NCBI GenBank assembly: GCA_012934845.2
Contig: WNNJ02002840.1
Coordinates: 18,336-82,335 of the forward strand
Source of the DNA: Pomphorhynchus laevis
Taxonomy: Eukaryota > Acanthocephala > Palaeacanthocephala > Echinorhynchida > Pomphorhynchidae
Direction of reading: 5' to 3'
DNA length: 64,000 bases
Shown: piece by piece, positions 22,912 through 34,059 of the stretch
Numbering within the stretch: position 1 is the first letter of the stretch
How the letters are laid out: each line of letters starts with the position of its first letter
Translations under genes and position numbers: made by a program
The notes under the pieces: model-generated
The model's database searches: none
The model's input: the letters and a program-made list of their open reading frames with translations, nothing else
What the model was told of the DNA's origin: nothing

Positions 22912-23145
22912 TATAATAATTTATTTAACGTGGCAAATGCGTGCAAAATGCACGCTTACATGACCACTAACAAAAAAAGAACAGCAAAAGTCGCAGGTAA
23001 TTAGTTATTTGTTGAAATGGAATTGAATTTGGCGTTTGAAGCACGACATTGAAGTTGATTGGCGGATATGAATTGGCAGATGTTTCCACGAGAGAGGAGC
23101 AGCCACAACGAAGGTGCGGAAGCCAAAAGAGGTAGAGCAGTTTGG
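22912..23145 (-). mobile_element. LINE-C 3' fragment
   Basis: Starts with the tail hairpin (AACGTGGCAAATGCGTGC, then GCACGCTTACATGACC) and follows the copy at 8712-9110 closely through the last ~200 bp of the RT ORF (minus strand ...FGFRTFVVAAPLSWKHL...). It lies inside the inverted-repeat bracket of the PLE. Confidence 0.8.
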
Positions 23146-23182
23146 GTAGGCAATTTAAATATGTGGTAGAACCTTAATTTCG

Positions 23183-24870
23183 CGGTAAATTGAAAAATGT
23201 TCAGAATTTTCGACCTTGCACATAGGTCATTATAAATGGGGGGCAATAGTATCAGTCATACAAACCCTGGCCTATGAAATTTCAAGATCTTGGCAAACAT
23301 AATATCCAAGTATTTGCCTAAAGAGTATTCGGTATATTATACAAAAAAGTTCGTAGGCGTTCTTAAGACAATTGAAGGAATGCCCGTAGTATATGCTATA
23401 GATGTGAAAGATATCTTCACGAATATACCACATGAGAAAACAATCAAAATAATAATTAAATATGTATATTATAACGCTGCCCCTGAACTCGTGCCACCAA
23501 ACATTAATGAAGATGACCTAACGAGCTTATTAAAGATTTGCACATCCGGAATACCGTTCCACGCCCCAGACAAGGTATTATATAAATAAGTAGATGGGGT
23601 GTCGATGAAATGTGTTTTGGGACCAATATTTGCGAATTTTTACATGGCCGACATTGAACGCAGAATATTCGAAGGAAACCCTACGATTAAGCCGGGGGTC
23701 TACGTACGTTATGTCGATGATATTTTCATTACAACAAAATACTCCACTAAAGATGATGCAATTAAAAAGTGAACTAAGTAATAACAGTGTGTTAAAGTTT
23801 ACAACTCAAAAAGAGCAAAACGGCAATTTGACTTTTCTTGACGTACTCATTAAAAACTAACAACTCACTGCATATCCAACCCTACTCTAAACTGGACAGT
23901 ACGGGAGAATGTATTAATTATCTCAGCATGTGTCCGCGCCAATACAAAGGAGTAATTAAAAGCCTCTTACACAGAGCACATACGATTAGCTCAACAAGGC
24001 AAATTCTACAACGTAAGATAAAGGAAAAAAGCAACGCCTTGCTAATAACGGCTACAATTTAAGATTTACAGACAAGGTAACAGTCAACTTCTTTCGTATT
24101 ATCGTCGATAGGCCAAAAACTGATTGCCAGACAGTTTTTGCCAACCAATAAAGACGCTGTAAAGATTTATTACCAAAATCAAATGACGGACAATTACCAC
24201 CATAGGGAGATGCAACTAAGAAACATCTTTAAAAACAACTTAGTGGCCAAGAGCGATATTTAGGTCAGAATTTTTTACAGAAATAAAAAACTCAGCAATT
24301 TACTAATCAAGAATGCACAATTAGAGGACAAAACTAAGACGTCGGGAGTCGTGTACCAATTTCAGTACAACAAAGCCGGATGTAGCACCGGCACTACTAC
24401 ATACATCGGCTATACGATACAGATGATTGAAAATCGTTTAAAACAACATACATATAATGGCGTCATTAAAAAGCATATAATGGAAAAGCATGATTATCTA
24501 CCAAATGTGGCCCATCTGATCGATAGCACAAAAATGCTTTTACGAAATACCAGTTGTAAGATACTTCAAATAATGGAGGAACTGTTAATAAAAGAAACCA
24601 AACCAGAAATCAATAAGCAAGACAACGGCTTTATTCGAACCCTTAAAGTCTTTTAACATTGAAATTTTGTATTCTTCCCTTTGTAACATTGTATTTGTTA
24701 TTTTGTAGATGAACATCGATAACAACCTATGTACAAGGTCGAAAATTCTGAAAATTTTTCAATAGACAAGTTTTCATGGCATAAAAAGTATATCAAGTAA
24801 AAGCGAACAAAAAAGTATGATAAATTTTTTTTGAGATAAAAACATTTGTTTTCTCAATTTTTCAATTATG
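23183..24870 (+). mobile_element. Penelope-like element 1 with GIY-YIG endonuclease
   Basis: Frames in order: VVYAIDVKDIFTNIPHEKTI (RT, 23390-23460), SGIPFHAPDK then SMKCVLGPIFANFYMADIER (23605-23670), YVRYVDDIFITTK (RT YVDD, about 23705), FLDVLIKN, INYLSMCPRQYKGVIKSLLHRA, and TTTYIGYTIQMIENRLKQH followed by GVIKKHIMEKH (24395-24495), the GIY-YIG endonuclease typical of this class. Stop at 24654-24656. Several frame changes and stops make it inactive. A 41-bp inverted repeat (23187-23228 and 24727-24766, TTCAGAATTTTCGACCTTG) bounds the coding part. Confidence 0.88.
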
Positions 24871-25257
24871 GACACAACGATTTTTTAAATATTATTTGAA
24901 TCAGCGGAGCCGAATAAACCAACAATTAAAATTTTAGCTCAAATAAACTCTCAGGTGATGATAAATGTAATGTTTTATGTATTTTTATCTATTTTTTATG
25001 GCGTCCATTAAAACATTTTATTGTAGAAAGGGCAAGAAATAAAGGATGGATGGAGCTTTATTTGTGCGAATATGTTTAGAGGCAAAAGTCGGGCGTGAAT
25101 AGCTTACCTCCTTTGAAAAACTTTTAAAAGACATTAAAAACTTATTTTAAGTTAAAATATTTCATGATTTATATGATTTATTAATATGATTTATAATATT
25201 AATAATAATATTAATTATTATAATATTAATTTATTAATATGATTTTTTTATTACTAA

Positions 25258-25965
25258 TCCATCATAGTTCGTCCCCTCCTTAAGAAACAATCGCTCGACC
25301 CCTCACTTCCGTCTAGCTAACACCCTATTTCACTCCTCCATACTCTTTCCAAGTTCTGAAATCGCCTTGTCTTAATACTGATCCACGTTTATTTCTCTTC
25401 ATCTAATCTGTACCCTCCTTTCCAATCCGCTTTCCGCTCTAATCACTTCACAAAAATCGCCTGCATTAAAGTTTGCAATGGCCTACTCATTTCTCGTGAC
25501 AAGGATCTATATAGTGTTCTCCTCTCCCTCGACCTCTACTCCGCCTTCGTCATCGTCAGCCAGTCCATCCCCCTTTCTCGCCTTCGTTATGATTACGGCT
25601 TTTCTTCCTCATCCGTGGCATGGTTTGCCTTATATCTATCCGACCGTTCTTTTCGAGTCTGTTCAAATTCATCATTCTCTCCTCCCATCCCCATTTTCTG
25701 GTGGGTTCAACAAGGTTCAGTCATAGAACCCTATTTTTATCTTTTCTACTCGGCGATCTCTCTCCGTTTATCAAACCTTACTCCTTTAACGTCATTAAAT
25801 ACGCCGATGACATCATCATATATGCTCATTCACCCGTCCATCACATACACGATATCGTCAATTTCGCTGTTGGAGTGCGCTCCTACGCCTCCGTCGCTTT
25901 ACCACACATCCACATATTTTGCCCAACTCTCCTGGCCCTCCATCCGTTGGAGGGCCAGGAGAGTT
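25258..25965 (+). mobile_element. LINE-A fragment with internal deletion and snap-back end
   Basis: RT sequence of LINE-A from the LLKKQS region to motif C (YADDIIIYAHS) at 25800-25835, then a jump near 25863 to the C-terminal region (YASVALPHIHIFCPTLLALH). The last 18 LINE bases (25925-25942) are followed after 5 nt by their exact reverse complement (25948-25965), where LINE sequence ends. 24870-25257 is AT-rich filler. Confidence 0.85.
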
Positions 25966-26190
25966 ATGTCCATAATAGAAAAATTTGAGAAAAATTTTTT
26001 TTATCTCAAACAAATAATTTTTATCAGAAATTGTTTTATTAACTTTTACTTGATATACTTTTTGAAAGTTATGACCAATGTCTATTGATAATGTATTTAA
26101 CGTTTTAGGTCGTAATATGCACTACACATTTTTATATTTAATTTTTATTTTCTGAAAAATTAAAAATTAAAAATCTTGAAATATGATTCG
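25966..26190 (-). repeat. Inverted copies of PLE-flanking sequence
   Basis: 25966-26075 is the reverse complement of 24775-24870 (shared words such as AAAAAGTATATCAAGTAAAAG), and 26105-26190 is the reverse complement of 22815-22895. Together with the 41-bp pair these make three nested inverted repeats around PLE 1. Confidence 0.75.
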
Positions 26191-26277
26191 ACCTTTAAAA
26201 AAGTTTGAGATAAAATAACCTACAATAAATAACATCTTAATACGATCTTAATACGATCTATACAACGATCTAAACGA

Positions 26278-26433
26278 TGATAAATACGCCGATGACATCA
26301 TCATATATGCTCGTTCACCCGTCCATCACATACACGATATCGCAATTTCTGCCGCCAAATGTCTTTCTTCTATCTACAAACGTCTCTCCAATCTCCATCT
26401 CGTTCTAAACCCCGAAAAGTCCAAAATAAGATC
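26278..26433 (+). mobile_element. Captured LINE-A fragment between direct repeats
   Basis: 156 bp of LINE-A RT around motif C (KYADDIIIYARSPVHHIHDI...LVLNPEKSKI). GATCTAAACGA stands immediately before and after it, and ACGATCTATACAACG also occurs on both sides, so the insert sits inside a local direct repeat. No tail or 5' end is present. Confidence 0.8.
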
Positions 26434-26566
26434 TAAACGACCATCTTAATACGATCTATACAACGTTTTAAAGAAATATTATACATTGCAGATTATTATG
26501 GGATTAAGAATTCTTTTGTTATAACTATTTACAAGCTACGTATTGAAATTCAGTATTAAATAGTCA

Positions 26567-27730
26567 ATGGGACGTCCTAAAAAGTCTAGCTCAAAGAAGA
26601 TGGATTATGATTCTGATTCTTCCTTCACCCAGCTGGAAGTTGGATGTGACACTGATAATTGTGATGTTTGGACAATACTGAAGGTTAAATCGTCCAGCAT
26701 ATCCTAGTATCGGAGTGGCAAATTCATCTGCGGCTTCTGCTGTACCTTGACTCACCTTAAAGCATCTCATCCAGTGGTATATCCAGGAGTATCGGAGTAT
26801 GTTGTACCTGGTAATGATGTTGCAACAATGACAATTTCCCCGGACGCCGATCCTAGATCTGACAAACGTGACCATGATAGACTTGTATTACCTGTAGCAA
26901 GAAGAGATAATGCTCATATTTCAACGAATCCGTGTACTTCATGCGAGTGCAACATTTCTAGTTACCCGGTATCCGATCGGTCGAACTTGAATAGGACATC
27001 CCATACTCACGCAAGAATTTTCTCGCCACATAGTCCCAACCGCTTTGTTAGACAAAATGGTAACCCTGAGCTTGGATTGGAATCTAGTACTATTGCAATT
27101 GGACCTTGTGTTACTAGCACGATCTATCCAAGTCCAACAACACGATCTACACGCGCTGATGTAGCAACTTACCTAAACAAGTCTACAACTTTTGTCTCCC
27201 TGTTGAGTAGAGTCTATCATGCGGCAAGTTATCCGATGCAGACACCTAACCGGCCCGCACGTTCGAATAGCATAAGGGGAACGAGATCTAACCTAAACAT
27301 ATTAAGATGTGTAATTTTCGCTAATATCAACGAGCCCAAATCCGTCATTTCTCAAAACCGTGTGAATGACGACGTTCTTTCAGTAAGAAATATCTTGTCT
27401 AGTATTTTTCTAGATGGAGAAGAACATTTAGCAGAATCTTTGGAGGTATTGGCCCTTCATAGAATATGTAAAAAGTATGATAATTGTTGAAATATACTGC
27501 TTCGATTGGTCTGTGCTTCAAATGATCAAGCTAATATCATCCTTAGTAGAGCTTATAGACTAATGGGTAATTCTGTGCGAATATATAAGGATCTATCGGT
27601 TGAAGAGTGCGAACAACTATCTCTCGCTAAAAAAGAACTAAACGACAGGCATCAACAAGGTGAAAATGATCTCTGTATCTGAAATTTTCAGGTGGTCTGA
27701 CGACGTCCATTTGTACGTTGGGAGAAGTTA
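26567..27730 (+). pseudogene. LINE-B ORF1 with PHD-like finger, broken
   Basis: Begins MGRPKKSSSKKMDYDSDSS, then CDTDNCDVWTI and FICGFCC, the same finger layout as LINE-A ORF1. In-frame stops lie near 26705, at 27488-27490 and at about 27678; between them the frame stays open, and after the second stop LVCASNDQANIILSRAYRLM...VRIYKDLSVEE gives the RRM-like C-terminal part. The middle is Ser/Thr/Arg-rich. Role when intact: binding of LINE RNA. Confidence 0.85.
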
Positions 27731-30610
27731 GTCCTAAATACTCACGGTGTAGCGTCTTAGGTGACTTAATTTCATTCCATGGTGTCCTGCATAAGACTTC
27801 AAAGAATAGTAGTAGACATCCCCTGAAAATTGCATGTTCTAACGTTCGCAGCTTAGTTTCGAAGTTTGATGAGTTTAGTTGTTATTTGTCTCACAGCAAT
27901 ATGTCGATTTTTGCAATTACTGAAACTTGGCTACATAGTGGGATTAGTGGTGCTTGTGTTGCCATCCCTGGCTTCTCATTATTTAGAACAGACCGACATG
28001 ATAGAGGTATTGGAGTTGCCTTTTATGTCGCTAACAGAATTATCGTAAGGAACTCCATGTCATATTGCGTCGGACGAATGGAGTTACTTTCTTTAATGAT
28101 AGAATCAGGTGACATCACCATGACCATTTGCGTATGCTATCGTGCTCCACGCTTATCTTGCTTAACACCAAGTTTAATTGAGTATCTTACTGATCTCACA
28201 AAGTCGTCAAATTTTATCCTTCTTGGAGACTTCAATATTCCTAATATAACAGAGAATACCCCATTCGAATGTCATCAAGGTGGATGCCATTTGGATACCG
28301 AATTATGGAACTTTCTCGTTGATGATCTATCTCTTATACAACACGTAACCCAGGCAACCAGGTTTATAAAACATAGTTCTTCCTTGCTAGATTTAGTTTT
28401 AGTAAATCTCTACTAGATGTCCATGAAATTCAATATGATCCTCCCATAGGTCTTAGTGACCATCTTGTCATTAAGTTTACTTCTAGTGCTCTTTTCAATG
28501 TCTCCCCTACCGAAACTAAACATCTGAAACGTAACTGGTACAAAGTGGATATTGATTTATTACGTACGCTCGCAATTAGAACGGGTCTTCACAATAGTGA
28601 CATTACCCATGTCAATGATTGGGATACGTTATCAGCTTCCCTCAAATATATCACAGACTGCGTCGCTCCATTGAAACCCTTACAAAACCTTGCTAAACGC
28701 AAGCCTGCTTGGTTTGACGATGAGTTAGTGGGACTTTTATGAAAACGGAATAAACTCTTTAAATCATCTCTGAATAATCAGGCACTTCGGTTAGAATATC
28801 TACAGTATCGTCGTCGCTTCAACTACATAAAATTGTTGAAGAGGCAAAAGCACGAATCGAACATCCTGGAATTATATAAAGTTTCTTCCAAGCCATTCTG
28901 GAGCTATGTAAATAAAAGTAGAAAGGTTATTCCATCAATTTCCCTTTTGACCCATAACGGTAAGATTGCGAGAGATCCTGATGAAGTTGTGAGTATGTTG
29001 GCAGAGGCCATTGATCTTATTTGTCCCACTCCAATTACAGATTTTCGTCCAGCGCAAATTCCTGAGACAGTCGTCTCCCATATGCCATTAATTTCTCCAG
29101 CAGAGGTATCACGGGAATTGCGTAAATTATCTTGTTACACGTCGGCTGGGCCGGACTACATTAATCCTTTTATTCTTCGAAAACTCCATAACCTGCTAGC
29201 ATTCCCATTATCAGAGATGTTTAACATGTCCCTATGTACATCATACATCCCTGATCAATGGAAGCGATCTCACATTACTCCTATATACAAAAAAGGGAAC
29301 AGAGAAGACCCGTCCAATTATCGTCCTGTAAGTCTGACAAGCGTTGTATGTAAATGCCTTGAAAGGTTCGTGCATAAATACATAACTTCTCATATGGATA
29401 GATTTAAACTTCTGCACCCTTCTCAACATGGATTTCGCACTGGTCGATCATGCCTCAGTAATTTAATTATGGCTCGTGAAAATTGGGCAGATGTAGTAGC
29501 GAATGGGTGTGGTGTCGATGTAATTTTTATCGATTTTAGCCGGGCGTTTGACCGAGTACCACATGATCATCTGCTAGTAGTTTTGGCTAAATAGGGTATC
29601 GATCTTCATGTAGTTCGTTGGATTAGTTCGTTCTTGAAGGGTCGGTCATATCAAGTGAGGCTATGTAGTAGTGTTTCTTCACAACGTCATGTTTGTGCCG
29701 AAGTGCCTCAAGGTACGATTCTCGGCCCTTTACTGTTCAACATTTTCCTTCATGATCTTTTATTAAGACTGCGATGCAAAATCCTAGCGTTTGCGGATGA
29801 CCTCAAGTTATGGCGGTGCATTCAATCGTATCATGACTGTTTTCTGCTCCAGGAAGATTTAGACAATATTGTTAGGTGGAGTAATTAAACAGGAATGATG
29901 TTAAATATATCAAAGTGCTGCCACATGCACTTAGGACATAAGAAATTTCGTTTCAGATATAAATTAAATGCCGAGCCAATTACGCAGATACAATGCACAA
30001 GAGATTTGGGAATACTTGTGCACAAGTCATTGTAGAGTCGTCCAAACACGGACAGAATCATCCAAACGACCAGAAAACTTAGCTATGTAGTCCGGAGGTG
30101 TTTTTGTAATCCATCGGTTTCCTGTCTTAAAATAATATACAATTCACTTATTCGTCCTATTATTGAATATTGTATCCCTGCAGTATTTCCATGTACACGT
30201 GGTGAGATGAATGAGCTTGAAAATGTCCTCCGTTGGTTGACGTGATCGTGCCATTCCCTCAGTAAATTGTCTTATAAGGTTCGCTTGCGCAATATAGGAG
30301 TTCCTTCAGCCCGTACTAGTATAGTATGTCTTGATATTTTGTTTTGGGGATATGTTATTCGAGCGTGACGGATTCCCGGTCAATTGTATTCAGCAAAGCC
30401 AGCGAACTACTAAATGAGGTCACTCTCTTACTGTGAGGACCCTGCATCACGGCAAACTCGGAAGACTATATCGCCTTTCTCATCGATCAGTGAGGCTTTG
30501 GAACAAACTTCCAGAGAATATCATCAACATATCAAATAGAGTGTATTTCAAGAAAATGCTAATTACGTGGCTTTGTACAGATTCTAATTTCAATATCCTG
30601 TATCTAGATT
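27718..30610 (+). pseudogene. LINE-B ORF2: endonuclease and RT, broken
   Basis: The endonuclease is open from 27718 to 28416: ACSNVRSLVSKFDEF, FAITETWLHSGI, SNFILLGDFNIPN and LLDLVLVN. A one-base shift near 28410 moves to the frame with GLSDHLVIKF (SDH). The same frame then carries in-frame stops at 28740, 29592, 29886 and about 30031, while RT motifs remain: HITPIYKKGNREDPSNYRPV, QHGFRTGRSCLSNLIMAREN, VIFIDFSRAFDRVPHDHL (A), AEVPQGTILGPLLFNIFLHD (B), KILAFADDLKLW (C), and the C-terminal RPIIEYCIPAVFPC. Confidence 0.88.
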
Positions 30611-30739
30611 AAGATTTTGCTGACATAAAATTGGTTTAACCGTGAGCAGACAAAACAGCTGTATGACTATAGTCTTGTATGTTATAATAATAATGATTAT
30701 CCTTGATATATACGAGTATATATCGTATATATAAAGGAT

Positions 30740-31800
30740 ATTTATCATATCCTCCAAATATGCTAAAGAATACCATATATGCGATAGCAGCGATCGATTA
30801 AAGTTCCAGAAAAAAAGGAGTAATGTTCAATAACGAAGTAAGCGAGATTATATACAATGGCAGAATAAATTCTATATGCTACCCAAAATTCACAAGAAAC
30901 AAAATCTATACCCCTAAATGGAAATTGTGAATTGCATCACATTTGAAACTACACTGTACAGAAAACCGGAAACGAGCCCATTATACTTGAATGCATATAG
31001 CGTCCATTCATTGAGCATGAATTATGCATTGATTCGTAACGAGGCTCTGAGGATTGTCAAAATTTGCAGTACTTCAGAATCACGCGAATACAAATCTGCA
31101 ACGACTATGATTAGCATTTTAAATGGGCGCTAAGGCAGAATCGACACCAGTTGCTGAATAGACATCCACAAACTAAAACGAAATTATGTATATATGATGC
31201 CGTACCATTCCGCAATACAGTTACTTGTCAAAGATATAAACAAAATATATCGAGAGATCAACGTAGATGGTCAGCAACCGCGCAAATATTATCGTATCAA
31301 TAAAAAATTATCTCGACAACCAATACGAACTTCATAAACGCGACAAAAAATAAGTGTTTACCGTATGAACGGTGCAAGAACTGCAAAACAATTAACACAT
31401 CAGATACTTTCAATAGCAATCTCACTGGATTAATATACAATGTAAGAGGTGTAAATACATGCACAACGTAAATAGTAGTATACCTCGTATCTTGCAAAAT
31501 ATGTCCCATGCAGTATGTCGGGAAAACAACGCTTACACTCAGTATACGCATAAACGAATGAAGCTTCGTTGCTAAGAAACATCGCTTACAAAATGACGCC
31601 ATGATAGCTCATCACATACTGCACGACGAAGAATGCCAATCATAAACCAAAGGCTTGCGAAAAATTATGAAACAATACCGTTCATACACCTAAGCCTTTC
31701 GAGAACGAAAGCCTGAGACAATTAAGCAAAGTGTCAGAAACGCCTTTATTTACAACGTCACACAGGCAACCGAAACGACCAGTGAGTACTTCATTCTACT
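30740..31800 (+). mobile_element. Penelope-like element 2, 3' part
   Basis: FETTLYRKPETSPLYLNAYS and ...NEALRIVKICSTSESREYK (30940-31090) are the end of a PLE RT; LVSCKICPMQYVGKTTLTLS then IRINE (31480-31560) is the GIY-YIG endonuclease (YVGKT). Frames are interrupted. The RT core is absent upstream. The reading continues into the first terminal repeat at 31710. Confidence 0.8.
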
Positions 31801-32336
31801 GATGAGTGTTGCCGGGTACTCATTAGTCATCTAGAAGTGACATGGTGACTGAAAGTCGTGAATAAAGTCCAGTCTATCAAGCAACACCATTTTATATAAA
31901 TGCCGTATTTCATAAGAAATTCTGGACCGTTGTCTGCTCAGCACATCCGTACACTACTATTATACATGCCGTATCCATTAAGGATACAACGAGTGCAGCG
32001 ACAATTCAGCAACAACCTCTGCCTAGTGTTTAAGGATAATCCGCACAGCAATTCGATCTGGTAAAGAGCCTAAGCCTCAGTTAATTAAGCAAAGTGACTG
32101 AATTGCCTTTATTCACAATGCCACAAAGGCAACTGAAACGACTAGTAGATACTTCATTCTACTGATGAGTGTTGCCGAGTACTCTATCATTAGACGACCA
32201 GTTTAGCATCGAAATGATGAAGTACTCAGCAACACTAATCAGTAGAACTAAGTACCTACTGGTCGTTTCGGTTGCCTTTGTGGCATTGTGAATTAAGGCA
32301 ATTCCGTCCAACACGTTGCTTAATTAACTGAGGCTT
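31710..32336. repeat. PLE terminal repeats: two direct copies and one inverted copy
   Basis: Copy 1 (31710-31832) and copy 2 (32072-32193) are direct, 362 bp apart; copy 3 (32216-32336) is inverted, only 22 bp from copy 2. All contain GGCAAC, GAAACGAC, a small AGTAGA/TCTACT-type hairpin, then ACTGATGAGTGTTGCC (or variants). Direct plus inverted terminal repeats are known for PLEs (so-called pLTRs). Copies 2 and 3 can fold into a stem of about 120 bp. Confidence 0.85.
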
Positions 32337-32847
32337 TGTACCAGATCTTGGATACATACTGAATGCTTGTATATAAAAGTGTTATTTTAAAGATCAGTCT
32401 TTATATATATTCAGTATATATCAGTCTTTATATATATCAGTCTCTATATAAATTATGTTTAGAGGTTAGATTGTATTTTTTTCTATCAAAATTTAAATAT
32501 TTCTTATTATCGTATATATTAAACATAATGTTTGATTTGCATAAATTAAACATTTTTTAACAAATCAAAATAATTTAAATTAAATATTGTTTGAGTAAAT
32601 ATATTTACTTAAATATTTATATTTCGCAATCTTCAACCAGCCTCATCTAAAAAATGTTTAGGACAAACAACAAGTCTTCTATTTAATCTTGATCTCTTGA
32701 TTATCTTGATCTTGCACAAAAATTAAAAATGTGATGAGAGAATTGTGATAATCATGTGTGCAATTGTATATTTAAAAAAATTATTCTATTTTTAAATTAA
32801 TTGTCTTAAACATTTTAATTGCAAGAAAATAAATTCATTATACGTCC

Positions 32848-33414
32848 ATGGTGTTTCAACGCAGTACAATGACTTTATCGTCAGATGAAGAAATAATAAA
32901 GAAACGTCTTATCTCAGAGGGAGACAGTGGATTTGACGATCGACGACTACAGCAGTTGATGAGGGCATTTCTCGACAAGTCTACTGTTAGTAAGACGACA
33001 GATATTAGCATATTACTTGCAGGAGTTGAGCATGCACATCAACGAAGCCTCATTATTCAGCGTATGAATGACCAAGAGCAAGAAGAATATGCTAAATTAG
33101 AACAATCAATTTTGGATAAAATTGATGAAACCAAACGAGATATAATTGAGCTCAGAGAAAAATGCCAAGAGGCGCAACAACTATGTCAGAATAGCTGCGA
33201 GTACGACACAATTGCAAAGCAGATAATTAAATATCCGGAAAGAGCAGATTTGATTTCGCAAATCGAAGCTTTGGAAAAAGCTAAGCAAAACGCTATTGAG
33301 CAGAAGCAAAAGTCATTAGAAGATCTGAACTGGTTCTTTAAACAGTTTAAAGTTTTATTGCGATTAGTTGATGGTATTTCATCTGAATCTCAAAATCAAA
33401 TTGAAAAGGATTGA
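32848..33414 (+). CDS. THOC7: THO complex subunit 7, single exon
   Basis: An intact 188-residue ORF. SSDEEIIKKRLISEGDSG..DDRRLQQLMRAF near the N-terminus and CEYDTIAKQIIKYPERADLI, EALEKAKQNAIEQKQKSLED and FFKQFKVLLRLVDGI match animal THOC7 closely (from memory of the human protein, which is about 200 residues). The middle and C-terminal parts are coiled coil. THOC7 is part of the nuclear THO/TREX complex that couples transcription to mRNA packaging and export, pairing with THOC5. The first Met is at 32848; Met8 (32869) aligns better with the human start, so either may be used. No intron interrupts it. A polyadenylation signal AATAAA is at 33598-33603. Upstream (32350-32847) is AT-rich promoter-type sequence; 33415-34050 holds no other gene. 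Confidence 0.93.
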   Translation: MVFQRSTMTLSSDEEIIKKRLISEGDSGFDDRRLQQLMRAFLDKSTVSKTTDISILLAGVEHAHQRSLIIQRMNDQEQEEYAKLEQSILDKIDETKRDIIELREKCQEAQQLCQNSCEYDTIAKQIIKYPERADLISQIEALEKAKQNAIEQKQKSLEDLNWFFKQFKVLLRLVDGISSESQNQIEKD

Positions 33415-34059
33415 TGGCTAATCAGATAATCAGTAAGTCTGACCAAAAAATTAAAACGAAAAAAATATTAAACCTTATTTTGAAAATACTGATTTTAAAA
33501 AATTCTTATACTCAACAATGTAAGTTTTGTTGCTGCAATTTAATTTGATAAAAAAAACTTTTAAAACCCGGATATTTGTAATGAATTGATATAAAATAAT
33601 AAACTGGTTTATTTTATTTAATAATATTTATGTCAATTAACCTATAGTTAAGTACAAATAGTGATCAATTGATCATTATTTGTAGAAAGACGATTAAACT
33701 ATTTTTAAGATCGCGTTTGTTAATATTTAAATTTTTAGACTAGACGCTGCCGAAATGATTTTTTTTGTCAGGTACCAGATTATTTGACAAAAAATGCTAA
33801 AAGCCATGTACTTTTGTAAGCTTGGTAAAACAGATAAACCCATTTATCTACTAATATTTCACCTAAATAAGGGACTTTCACCTAAATAAGGGACTATACC
33901 AAAGTGCCATAAGTTAATGTCATTTAAGTATATTTTTTTTGTCAGATGAAATAAGTTTTTGTAATAATTGATACATTGTATTGTAGTGCATCATTATTTT
34001 TAAAGGATGAATTAATTTTGTCATCGGTTTAAATAAATAGAGACAAAGGTATTTTCCAC

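Larger units (their letters stand above)
26567..30690 (+). mobile_element. LINE-B, almost full length, inactive
   Basis: ORF1 (26567 to about 27730) and ORF2 (about 27718 to 30610) in order, ending with TTATAATAATAATGATT as a likely tail near 30680-30700. CR1/jockey-like. Other LINE-B pieces are at 5880, 11040/12830 and 35770. Stops and at least one frameshift are spread over both ORFs. Confidence 0.92.

Noticed and set aside
31780-31820. A functional hammerhead in the PLE terminal repeat
   Set aside because: GAAAC and CTGATGA are present but the triplet before stem I would be CAG or TAG, which is not a cleavable NUH site.
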